Shown piece after piece: positions 1 to 6,998 of a stretch of DNA of 64,000 nucleotides. The notes beneath the pieces are model-generated. The model did no database searches, was not told the DNA's origin, and worked only from the letters and a program-made list of their open reading frames with translations. Source of the stretch: Actinoplanes italicus (GTDB lineage Bacteria > Actinomycetota > Actinomycetes > Mycobacteriales > Micromonosporaceae); contig NZ_PVMZ01000013.1 in NCBI RefSeq assembly GCF_003001815.1, positions 124,001 to 188,000 on the forward strand, in the 5' to 3' direction. Within the stretch, counting starts at the first letter, position 1. Each line of letters starts with the position of its first letter. Made by a program: the position numbers and the translations under genes.

Positions 1-1120
1 TGCGCCCTGTCATCCGCAAGGCGTCGCCGAGCACGAGCTGCAGGCGGACCGATCGTTCGGCCGTCGGCACACACCGGATCGCCTGGGCCAGCTCGGCAGC
101 GCCACCGGCCGCGAGGATGTCGTCGGCCCGGGTGTGGATCAGCGTCGACCAGCCCTCCCGGTCCCCGCTCCGCCGCAGGGTCCGGGCCGCGGCGAGCGGG
201 TACCCGTGCGCGCCGTACCAGGCGGCCGCCGTACGCAACCGGTCCTGCCTGGCGGTCACGGCCGACGCCGGCGCCGTGGCGACCCGGTGCCGGCCGAGCA
301 TGGCGCCCACCACCGGTACGACGCGGTAGGCCCGCTCGTGCGGTCCATGGGAGGGCTGAGGGAGCGGCACCAGGAATCCGGTGCGGGCCAGCCAGTCGAG
401 AGTGTCGGCGATCCGGGCACCGGGTGAGGGCGCCTCGTACGTCGCGATGTCGAGACACAGCGATGCGGTGATCGGGTCCAGTTCGGCGACCGCGTCCAGC
501 AGCGCGGCGGGCCGCACGGGCAGGCCCGCCAGCGCGCTCTCCGACAGCCAGGTCGCGCCCGCCGTGCCGGGTTCGGTCAACGCGTCCAGCAGAGTCTGCC
601 GGTCGGCTCCGTGGCGCGCCGCCGCGTCGCCGGCGAACTGCACCAGGGCCGGCCATCCGGCGGTCAGGTCGTACACCAGGGCGGCGACGTCAGCGTCGAC
701 GACGTCGTGCTCGTCTCGCAGGACGCGGGCCACCTCGTCGGAGGCCAGGGCGAGTTGCGCGGGACCGTGTTCGATGACCCGCCCGGGCAGCGCGGTGAGC
801 ACGGACGCGGCCAGGGGCCGACGGGAACCGAGCGACACGGCCACTCCGTCGTCCAGTTCGGTCAGATGGCGTGAGAGCTGCCGTAATGCGGGCGCCGGGA
901 GCTCACCCACGTCGTCCACCACGACATGGGCGGCCTCGATCCCGGCCCTGTCCGCGTTGAGCGGAGTCGTTCCGGGTCCGGCCAGCCACTCCACCATGGC
1001 GTCGGCCGTGTAGTACGCGACCGGTCCGTCCGCGAAGGCCGCCTGCAGCGCTGTCGTCTTGCCATATCCCGCCGCCGCGACGAACAGCCGGCAACCTCGC
1101 GTACGCCGTGATGACGCCAT
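1..1120 (-). CDS. LuxR/MalT-type (LAL) ATP-binding transcriptional regulator, N-terminal part
   Basis: The frame is open from an ATG at 1120 to the left edge (373 codons), so the C-terminus, where a LuxR helix-turn-helix would lie, is missing. A Walker A motif AAAGYGKTT follows about 16 residues in, and HVVVDD about 68 residues in looks like Walker B. This is the start of a STAND/LAL regulator of the MalT type, in which an ATPase and helical repeats control a DNA-binding domain. The last visible residues (LVLGDALRMTGR) resemble the TPR-like region of such proteins. There is no clear Shine-Dalgarno sequence, so the start could be leaderless or slightly different. Its promoter faces the RTX gene, with phased direct repeats between them. 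The DNA-binding domain is inferred, not seen. Confidence 0.75.
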   Translation of the reverse strand, partial: MASSRRTRGCRLFVAAAGYGKTTALQAAFADGPVAYYTADAMVEWLAGPGTTPLNADRAGIEAAHVVVDDVGELPAPALRQLSRHLTELDDGVAVSLGSRRPLAASVLTALPGRVIEHGPAQLALASDEVARVLRDEHDVVDADVAALVYDLTAGWPALVQFAGDAAARHGADRQTLLDALTEPGTAGATWLSESALAGLPVRPAALLDAVAELDPITASLCLDIATYEAPSPGARIADTLDWLARTGFLVPLPQPSHGPHERAYRVVPVVGAMLGRHRVATAPASAVTARQDRLRTAAAWYGAHGYPLAAARTLRRSGDREGWSTLIHTRADDILAAGGAAELAQAIRCVPTAERSVRLQLVLGDALRMTGR

Positions 1121-1195
1121 GGGGCAATGGTCACCCAGCGATGTCCGGCGGGCCAGGCGAGTGGGAGAAACGCGACAGCTGGCGTGAGGTCATGC

Positions 1196-1223
1196 TGACG
1201 CGATCCTGACGCAGCAGTGACGC
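1196..1223. promoter_or_regulatory. Three TGACGC direct repeats, 11 bp apart
   Basis: TGACGC occurs at 1196, 1207 and 1218, exactly one helical turn apart, in the gap between the divergent LAL regulator and the RTX gene. Direct repeats with 11-bp phasing are typical operators of OmpR/PhoP and SARP-type winged-helix activators. Which protein binds is unknown. Confidence 0.4.
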
Positions 1224-1331
1224 CGGAGCGGACGGTGAGTCCGCCACCCAGCGAGGGTGGCCGCGCGACGGGCCGGTCGCGCCGAGCGATCCTCCGCGAT
1301 GCCGCGGGAGACAGGAAGACAGGGAGACAGC

Positions 1332-2129
1332 ATGAGACTCACCGAGGTTCGGACGCGGTTCCGCGTGCCGGCGCTGACCGGCGCGGCTCTCCTCACGACC
1401 GGAGTGCTGCTCGCCGGCTCCGGGACCACCGCCGCGGCTGACGAGCCCGCCATCCCGGCCTGCCAGTTCGCCGTCAATCCGTCCCCGATCACGATCATGG
1501 GCACCAACAGCGACGACGTGATCTTCGGTACCCCGGCCGTGGACGTGATCGACGGTCTCGCCGGCAACGACAGGATCTTCGGGCTCGGTGACGACGACGT
1601 CATCATCGGGGGTGCCGGCGACGACCTGCTGTTCGGCGGCGCCGGGCAGGACGGGATCGATGCCGGGTCCGGGGCCGATGCCGTCGACGGTGGCAACGAC
1701 GGCGACACGATCATCGCCGGCCCGGATGCCGACACCGTCAACGGCGGCAGCGGCGGCGACCGGATCCTCGGCGGTGGCGGTATCGACGTGATCAGCGGGG
1801 ACAACGAGGACGACCTGATCTGCGCCGGCACCGAGAACGACATCGTCAACGCTGGACCGGGCCTCGACACCGTGTACGGAGAGCCCGGCAAGGACACGAT
1901 CGAGGGGGCCGAGGACACGGACCAGTTGTACGGCAACGAGGACGAGGACACCCTCACCGGTGGCGACGGCCCCGACGACCTCTTCGGCGGCCCCGGCGAC
2001 GACACCATGCTCGGCGGCAACGGCAACGACGCTCTGTCCGGTCAGGCCGGATCCGGCGACCTCGGTGACGGTGGTCCCGGCCTGCTCGACGTGTGCTCCC
2101 CGAGCACGGAGATCCAGGTCAGCTGCTGA
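1332..2129 (+). CDS. Secreted RTX-type (hemolysin-like) calcium-binding repeat protein
   Basis: This 265-residue protein starts at the ATG at 1332, behind GGGAGA, rather than at an earlier in-frame codon. Residues 1 to about 36 form a signal peptide (twin basic start, hydrophobic core, cleavage near TAAADE). Residues about 60-245 are glycine/aspartate nonapeptide repeats of the GGxGxDxLx type (GGAGDDLLFG, GGPGDDTMLG), the pattern that folds as a calcium-filled beta-roll. Four cysteines sit outside or between repeats. No catalytic domain is present and no type I secretion genes are nearby, so Sec export and a structural or calcium-binding role outside the cell are more likely than toxin activity. 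A strong hairpin follows the stop. Confidence 0.85.
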   Translation: MRLTEVRTRFRVPALTGAALLTTGVLLAGSGTTAAADEPAIPACQFAVNPSPITIMGTNSDDVIFGTPAVDVIDGLAGNDRIFGLGDDDVIIGGAGDDLLFGGAGQDGIDAGSGADAVDGGNDGDTIIAGPDADTVNGGSGGDRILGGGGIDVISGDNEDDLICAGTENDIVNAGPGLDTVYGEPGKDTIEGAEDTDQLYGNEDEDTLTGGDGPDDLFGGPGDDTMLGGNGNDALSGQAGSGDLGDGGPGLLDVCSPSTEIQVSC

Positions 2130-2136
2130 CAGGCCG

Positions 2137-2173
2137 CCGGCGGGCTCCCGGCGATCGGGCCGGGGCCCGCCGG
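2137..2173. terminator. Bidirectional hairpin between convergent genes
   Basis: CCGGCGGGC at 2137-2145 pairs with GCCCGCCGG at 2165-2173, and CCCGG/CCGGG extends the stem to 14 bp around an 8-base loop with one bulge. It lies between the ends of the RTX gene and the SDR gene and has no U-tract, as is common in actinomycetes. Confidence 0.6.
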
Positions 2174-2177
2174 TGGA

Positions 2178-2888
2178 TCAGCCGAAGAGGGCGGCCGGGA
2201 TGTCGGCGTAGAAGAGGGCCGGGTCGCCTGACAACGAGGCCTTGACGTTGGCGGTGGGCCGGTCGGCGATCACCTCGAGTGCGCCGGCCTCCAGACCGTC
2301 CAGGGCCGTGGCGATCACCTCGTGCGGCGGGAGCTTGGGGATGTCGTACCCGGCCATCATGTCGGTGTCGGCGATGGCCAGCGCCAGGGCGGTGACCTGG
2401 GTCTTCTGGTCGGCCAGCTCGAGCCGGATGCCGTTGGTGAGTGACCATTCCGCGGCCTTGGAGGCGGCGTAGCCGTTGCTGGAGGGCGCGAAGGCGTACC
2501 AGCTCAGCGCCGAGATGACGTTGAGGATGGCGCCGCCGGCGAGCTTGGGCGCGAAGGCACGGGTGACGTTGAGGGTGCCCCAGAAGTTGGTGTCGAACTC
2601 TCGGCGGATGTTCTCGGTGGAGGCGCCGAGCAGCGGGGCGTCCGTGGAGATGCCGGCGTTGTTCACGAGGATGTCGAGCTCGCCGACCTCGGCCGCGGCG
2701 GCGTCGATGGACGCCTGGTCGGTGACGTCCAGCCGCAGGGGTACGACGCCGGGAATGTCGATGCTCTCGGGGCGGCGCGCGGTGGCGTAGACGGTGGTGG
2801 CGCCGCGAGCGAGGAGAGCCTCGGCGAACGCCTTGCCGAGGCCTCGGTTGGCGCCGGTGACGAGGGCTTTTGTTCCGTTGATCTGCAT
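2178..2888 (-). CDS. SDR family NAD(P)-dependent oxidoreductase
   Basis: This is a classical 236-residue short-chain dehydrogenase/reductase. The TGxxxGxG nucleotide-binding motif is at residues 11-18 (TGANRGLG), NNAG at 76-79, and the catalytic YxxxK at Tyr140/Lys144, with serines near 126-129. An aspartate at LDVTD contributes to cofactor binding. The length is close to the family norm, so the gene looks intact. The substrate cannot be told from sequence. The promoter carries a MerR-type dyad, and the ATG lies 6-7 bases after a -10-like box, suggesting a leaderless mRNA induced by a MerR regulator encoded elsewhere. Confidence 0.9.
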   Translation of the reverse strand: MQINGTKALVTGANRGLGKAFAEALLARGATTVYATARRPESIDIPGVVPLRLDVTDQASIDAAAAEVGELDILVNNAGISTDAPLLGASTENIRREFDTNFWGTLNVTRAFAPKLAGGAILNVISALSWYAFAPSSNGYAASKAAEWSLTNGIRLELADQKTQVTALALAIADTDMMAGYDIPKLPPHEVIATALDGLEAGALEVIADRPTANVKASLSGDPALFYADIPAALFG

Positions 2889-2894
2889 GCTGCG

Positions 2895-2926
2895 ACGCTA
2901 AGACCTGACGTTGATGTCAGAGGCAA
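2895..2926 (-). promoter_or_regulatory. MerR-type promoter with dyad in an overlong spacer
   Basis: On the minus strand TTGCCT (2926-2921) serves as -35. TTAGCG or TAGCGT (around 2901-2895) serves as -10, 19-20 bp away. The spacer contains the dyad CTGAC-N6-GTCAG (2905-2920). Overlong spacers holding a dyad are the hallmark of promoters twisted by MerR-family activators. The SDR start codon follows directly. Confidence 0.55.
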
Positions 2927-3096
2927 GCGATGCGAGCCAGGTCACCATGTCGCAGCCGGACGCGGTCGTACTTCCGGCGGCTCGTGCTATCGACCGGGCA
3001 GATCTGTCCGGATAGGAGGCATAACGGCTTCCGAGCGAAGGCGTCGATTGGTATACCTTTCCTGTTGCCGGGTCAGCGATCGAGGAGATCCAGGGT

Positions 3097-3252
3097 ATGA
3101 ACGAGGTTTACTTCTGCGGCAATTGCCGCCGCCAGCAGCAACCGTCCCAGGGCGAGAGGTGCATCATGTGTAATCGCATCACAGTCTCCTGGTATACCGA
3201 CCGGGAATCCGAACAGGATGCGCTACGCAAATGGCGCAGCATCAACGGTTAG
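3097..3252 (+). CDS. Small zinc-ribbon-like protein (51 aa)
   Basis: The ATG at 3097 follows GAGGAGATC, a good ribosome binding site. The 51-residue product begins MNEVYFCGNCRRQQQ and has two CxxC pairs (CGNC and CIMC) about 15 residues apart, the spacing of a minimal zinc ribbon. The C-terminal third is charged (RESEQDALRKW). Such knuckles often bind nucleic acid or a partner protein. No named family was recognised. The local GC content is lower than in neighbouring genes. It is probably translated with the gene that starts a few bases downstream. Confidence 0.55.
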   Translation: MNEVYFCGNCRRQQQPSQGERCIMCNRITVSWYTDRESEQDALRKWRSING

Positions 3253-3259
3253 CCCGCTG

Positions 3260-3721
3260 ATGACATACGAGAACACAACACTGAATGCAGCCGCGCTGCG
3301 CGGCCTCGCCAAAACGACCGCTGCCCGGATCTTTCCCGCCATGCCGGCACCCCGCGTATCGTGGTGGCGCGCGTTCTTCTCCAGCCCGCCGCAGCCACAG
3401 CCGGCGTTCAGGCATCTGTGCCAGCGGTTCACCTCGGGCGAGTTCCTCAAGGAGCCCTACACGAAGGTGAAGGAGGGCCATTCGCTGCGGCTGCGCGACG
3501 ACGGTTCGATCGAGTACGGCTGGTACACGCTCCAACAGGACACGACCGCCTCGTACAGCGGCGTACGCGCGGCAACCGACGAGGAACTCCTGCTGGCCGA
3601 CCACTCCTGGGAGATCGAGTGGAGCGACGGCCCCGAGCGCGTGCTGACGGCAAGCCGGGGCAGGCTCATCGTGAACCAGAAGGGAGCCGGGTTGCGGCGC
3701 ATCCTGGAGGGTCTGCGCTAG
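3260..3721 (+). CDS. Hypothetical protein (153 aa)
   Basis: An open frame follows the zinc-ribbon gene directly. The ATG at 3260 lies 7 bases after its stop; an alternative ATG at 3218 would overlap it by 35 bases. The N-terminal 40 residues are basic and proline-rich. The conserved-looking part starts near FRHLCQRFTSGEF and continues with alternating charged strands (LRLRDDGSIEYGWYTL), suggesting a small beta-rich domain. No signal peptide or membrane segment is evident and no family was recognised. Its 3' end overlaps the convergent membrane-protein gene by 56 bases, so one of the two boundaries may be wrong. Confidence 0.5.
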   Translation: MTYENTTLNAAALRGLAKTTAARIFPAMPAPRVSWWRAFFSSPPQPQPAFRHLCQRFTSGEFLKEPYTKVKEGHSLRLRDDGSIEYGWYTLQQDTTASYSGVRAATDEELLLADHSWEIEWSDGPERVLTASRGRLIVNQKGAGLRRILEGLR

Positions 3722-4091
3722 TTGCGCGTCGGCAGGCGGCGTCGGTCTCTTGCCGCCAGTCGCTGAGCCAGGTTGCGAACGTGAACACTCCCCATGCGAG
3801 CAGGGCAAGACCCAGTCCGCCATGGAGCAGGATGGCGACCGCCGTGCCGCCCACGGTGACACCACCAAGCGCCATCAGCAGGATCCAGAAGGCGACACAG
3901 GCAAGAATGGTCCGTCGGCGTTTGTTCCCAGAATTCCTGCGGCGCCATAACTCAGCTTCGTACGCCCTGGCATCGCCAGACCATTTCTGCTGCAGTTGTC
4001 TCCTGTCCACCTGGTTGATGAAGCCTGCAACCAGCGGCATCGTCGACGCCTTTGCCGCCTCCTGGTCCGCTCGGTGAATCTGGAGCTCCAA
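3666..4091 (-). CDS. Small membrane protein of unknown function, possibly 5'-frameshifted
   Basis: The 141-residue frame (TTG at 4091; next ATG at 4038-4040) has two clear hydrophobic segments, around TILACVAFWILLMALGG and VAILLHGGLGLALLAWGV, after a basic region NSGNKRRR. Family unknown. Immediately upstream in another frame, an ATG at 4170 opens a plausible protein start (MISRIDDALAFEAC ... AIFLTPV). One base less near 4090 would fuse the two, so the gene may carry a frameshift or a sequencing error. The 3' end overlaps the opposite gene. Confidence 0.45.
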   Translation of the reverse strand: MELQIHRADQEAAKASTMPLVAGFINQVDRRQLQQKWSGDARAYEAELWRRRNSGNKRRRTILACVAFWILLMALGGVTVGGTAVAILLHGGLGLALLAWGVFTFATWLSDWRQETDAACRRATSADPPGCAATRLPSGSR

Positions 4092-4314
4092 CGGGAGTCA
4101 GAAAGATTGCGACAGTCTGGCGCTCCCTGCACGCCTCAAACGCTAAAGCATCATCGATGCGACTGATCATGTGGTTCACCGGCCGCGCCATAAAGGCGCC
4201 GATTGGTGAATCTCCGCTTGGTGGTTGGCGGGCGTCATGCCATCTTCGGCGATCGGGATCAGCCATTGGGCGAGATGCCGCGGATCGGGTTGCCGAGCAG
4301 GTTGCGGGCGCGGC

Positions 4315-4358
4315 CACTCGTCCGGGCAGGGAAACTCGTTGGCCGGCCCGGACGAGTG
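4315..4358. terminator. 13-bp perfect hairpin just upstream of the tRNA-like element
   Basis: CACTCGTCCGGGC (4315-4327) is exactly repeated in inverse as GCCCGGACGAGTG (4346-4358) with an 18-base loop. It ends 17 bases before the tRNA-like element. It may be a terminator for upstream transcription or a processing structure. The stretch 4092-4314 holds only the possible 5' extension of the minus-strand gene. Confidence 0.5.
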
Positions 4359-4375
4359 ATGTGATGATCTGCGGC

Positions 4376-4506
4376 GGGTCGCTAGCTCAACGGCTAGAGC
4401 GCTCGGCTTGGTCAGCACGTCCGCTCTCCGTCTCGCGCGGTAATGGGTGTGCTTCCTTCTTCCTTTCTGGACCGAGAGGATCGGGGTTCGACTCCCCGGC
4501 GACCCA
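4376..4506 (+). tRNA. tRNA-shaped element with a 65-base anticodon loop (split, intron-like or pseudo-tRNA)
   Basis: All arms of a tRNA are present. The acceptor GGGTCGC (4376-4382) pairs with GCGACCC (4499-4505), with discriminator A4506. The D arm is GCTC/GAGC (4385-4400), the anticodon stem CTCGG (4402-4406) with CCGAG (4472-4476), and the T arm CGGGG-TTCGACT-CCCCG (4482-4498). The loop between the anticodon-stem strands is 65 bases instead of 7, and the extra 58 bases can fold on themselves (AGCAC 4414-4418 with GTGCT 4449-4453). No standard anticodon can be assigned. Removing an insert would leave something like a Lys or Gln tRNA, but the boundaries are ambiguous. No CCA is encoded. It could be an interrupted pseudogene or a tRNA with a non-canonical insert. 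Confidence 0.55.
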
Positions 4507-4530
4507 CTTTGCCGCGGAACGGGGGAACAC

Positions 4531-6669
4531 GTGCTCGAGAAGACGATCATTCAGAAGACGCTGCGCGTGCCGGCGAGCGCCGGTACGGCCGGTGACGGTT
4601 CCGCGGTGGCGCGGCAGCTGGACGCCGCGCTGCTCGACGTCGGGTTCTCGGCGTCGCGGGAGCTGCTGGAGCATGTCGGCGGCCTCGCGCCGGAGCCGGC
4701 CATGGACCTCGCGGCCACCGTCGTGTCCGCGGTGCGTGAGCTGGTCGGCGACCTCGTCCGGCACAACGCCTACTTCATCGGGTTCCCGCACGACGTGCCG
4801 GACACCGTCGAGTTCTGGCTGGAGCGGCTGCAGGCGGCCGTGCTCACCGGCGGCGGCGACGCGGCGGTCGGCATGGGCGGGCTCAACCTGCTCGCGCTGC
4901 CGGGCTACGGCAGCTACCAGCACACGTACGCCGACCTGCTGGCCGCCCACGACGAGCTCATCGCGTCCGCCGGTGACCGGCTGACCGTCCTGCGCCTCGG
5001 CGACACCGCGGAGGTGGAGGCGCAGCGGCTCTACCTGGCCCTCGCCGGTGGTGTCACGCCGCTCGGCGAGGCCGATCTCGCGATCCTCAGCGAGCTGGCG
5101 CTGCTCTGCGCGGACGGCGAACAGCCCGACGCGATTCCCGTACGGGAGAACCGTGCCGTCCTCAACGGCGTCCGCCTGGTCCTCGGCCGTCCGCTGGTCG
5201 CCGTCGACACCACGACCGACGTGCTGCGCCTGGCCTGCCAGGTCTCCGGCGGTGACGTGTCGCTGGCGGCCCGCACCCGGTTCCGCGCGTTCCGGCGCGT
5301 GGAGCGGCGGGTGCTGCTGGAGGCGCTGGACCGGGTCGTCGGCGCGAACCCGGCCAAACTCGGTGACGTCGCCCGCTTCGCGGAGCCGTGGAAGCGGCTC
5401 GGTGAGCGGCTGCACCCGCACGAGTACGCCCAGTGGCCGCACGCCCAGGCGGTGTTCGCGGTCGCCCGCGGCGAGCGCAAGGCGCACAGCCTCGCCGGGC
5501 GGGCCGAACAGGCCTTCCAGGCCGGTTCGGTGGGACGGGCCGCGTCGGTGCTGTCCGCCGCGCCGGGTCAGCTGCTGCGTGCCGCCGACCGGCTGCTGCG
5601 GTCGGCCGCCGACGAGGAACGGGCCGTCGTGGTCGACGCGGTGGGCCGTGCGCTGGGTTCGGCGTCCGGCCGGGTGCTGCTCTCGCTGCGGGAGCACGTC
5701 GCCAACCGGCTGACGCCCGCGAGCGCCCGGATGTACGTCGGCCGGTCGCGCCGTTCGTGGATCGGCCGGGACGAGCGGTCGCCGCTGCCGGCGGACCTGG
5801 TCGCCGAGCTGTCGGCGCTGCTCGACACCGAGATCGGTGCCCGGCTGCCGGACCCGGGGCGTCCGCTGCTGGTCGATCCGGACGTGCTCGACGTCGCCCT
5901 GCCGCTGTCCGGCAAGGCGGCCGAGGGCGGCTTCGCGGTGCTGCCGCGCGGCTCGAGGGCGCCGGTCACCGGTGAGCTGCTGCGGTTCTTCACGTACTGG
6001 CGTCAGACCCGGAACCGGACCGACTACGACCTGTCGGTGCTGCTGCTCGACGAGCGGTTCCACTCCACGGGTCAGGTGTCGTTCACGAACTACCACCACG
6101 ACGGCGCCGTGCACTCCGGCGACCTCACCGAGGCGAAGAACGGCGCCACCGAGTTCATCGACGTGCCGCTGACGATCGCCGGGCGCTACGTGGTCCCGCA
6201 GGTCAACATCTACGCGGGGGAGTCGTTCGACGAGGTCGCCGAGTCGATGTTCGGGTACCAGACCCGCACCCTGGACCAGCGCGGCGCACCGTTCGACGCG
6301 CGGACCGTACGGGCCCGCTCGCAGATGCGCGGCGGCGGGCGGGTCGCGCTGCCGATGGTCTTCGCCAACGGCGAGCGCGGCTGGGAGGCCATCTGGCTGC
6401 ACCTGTACCTGACCGGTCATCCGTCGTTCAACCAGGTCGAGGAGAACCAGTTCAACACCGCCGACCGGGTGCGCGCGCTGGTCGAGCGGCGCTACCTCAC
6501 GGTGTCCTACCTCGTCGATCTCTGGCGGGCCCGGACCGAGGTGACGACGTGGAACGGGCGGCTGCCGGACGAGCCGGTCACGTTCATCGGCCTGGAGGCC
6601 CCGGAGGGCCTGCCGGCGGGCTCGGACACGATCACGCTGGACCGGCTCACCGAGTTGATCCCCGGGTGA
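4531..6669 (+). CDS. Large protein with C-terminal TerD-like domain
   Basis: The GTG at 4531 behind CGGGGG gives 712 residues. The region from about residue 471 to 620 resembles TerD/stress-response domains: FFTYWRQTRNRTDYDLSV, then GDLTEAKNGATEFIDVPL. In that family these strands hold calcium-binding acidic residues. The first 450 residues are mainly helical, without recognisable catalytic motifs, signal peptide or membrane spans. The overall architecture recalls a family annotated as MXAN_6230/SCO0854-like, but the RING-type cysteines given in that name are not visible here, so I hold that assignment loosely. A cytosolic role in chemical-stress response is the best guess. A dodecin gene follows 47 bases downstream. 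Confidence 0.6.
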   Translation: MLEKTIIQKTLRVPASAGTAGDGSAVARQLDAALLDVGFSASRELLEHVGGLAPEPAMDLAATVVSAVRELVGDLVRHNAYFIGFPHDVPDTVEFWLERLQAAVLTGGGDAAVGMGGLNLLALPGYGSYQHTYADLLAAHDELIASAGDRLTVLRLGDTAEVEAQRLYLALAGGVTPLGEADLAILSELALLCADGEQPDAIPVRENRAVLNGVRLVLGRPLVAVDTTTDVLRLACQVSGGDVSLAARTRFRAFRRVERRVLLEALDRVVGANPAKLGDVARFAEPWKRLGERLHPHEYAQWPHAQAVFAVARGERKAHSLAGRAEQAFQAGSVGRAASVLSAAPGQLLRAADRLLRSAADEERAVVVDAVGRALGSASGRVLLSLREHVANRLTPASARMYVGRSRRSWIGRDERSPLPADLVAELSALLDTEIGARLPDPGRPLLVDPDVLDVALPLSGKAAEGGFAVLPRGSRAPVTGELLRFFTYWRQTRNRTDYDLSVLLLDERFHSTGQVSFTNYHHDGAVHSGDLTEAKNGATEFIDVPLTIAGRYVVPQVNIYAGESFDEVAESMFGYQTRTLDQRGAPFDARTVRARSQMRGGGRVALPMVFANGERGWEAIWLHLYLTGHPSFNQVEENQFNTADRVRALVERRYLTVSYLVDLWRARTEVTTWNGRLPDEPVTFIGLEAPEGLPAGSDTITLDRLTELIPG

Positions 6670-6716
6670 GACTGGGTACTCGCGAAGGCAGTTCCTGAAA
6701 CAGAAGGGGGTTCTCC

Positions 6717-6926
6717 GTGTCACACCACGTGTATCGGCTCACCGAGGTCGTCGGCAGCAGCCCGACCAGCGTCGACGACGCGATCCGCACCGCGGTCAAG
6801 AAGGCTTCGGAGACGGTACGCAACATCGAGTGGTTCGAGGCGAAGGAGATCCGTGGACAGGTGGTCGACGGGGAAGTGGCTCACTACCAGGTCCTCGTGA
6901 AGCTCGGTTTCCGCGTCGAGGACTGA
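6717..6926 (+). CDS. Dodecin family flavin-binding protein
   Basis: This 69-residue protein matches dodecin along its whole length: an N-terminal strand (HVYRLTEVVGSS), a single helix (SVDDAIRTAVKKASETV), then two strands with IEWFEAKEIRGQV and YQVLVKLGFRVED. Dodecins form hollow dodecamers that store riboflavin, FMN or coenzyme A. The tryptophan in the second strand (EWFEA) is the residue that stacks on flavin. The GTG start follows AAGGGGG. It may be co-transcribed with the TerD-like gene. Confidence 0.92.
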   Translation: MSHHVYRLTEVVGSSPTSVDDAIRTAVKKASETVRNIEWFEAKEIRGQVVDGEVAHYQVLVKLGFRVED

Positions 6927-6998
6927 TCGCCGGTGTCGGGTCCGGGCGCGCGGTATGCTCCTTGATCGCCGTCCGGACCGGTACGCCCTGGGGGAAGC

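Noticed and set aside
4387-6723. 778-codon open frame opposite the TerD-like gene
   Set aside because: It is an antisense shadow in high-GC DNA: Arg/Gly/Pro/His-rich, no domain, and fully covered by a gene with recognisable strands and a ribosome site.
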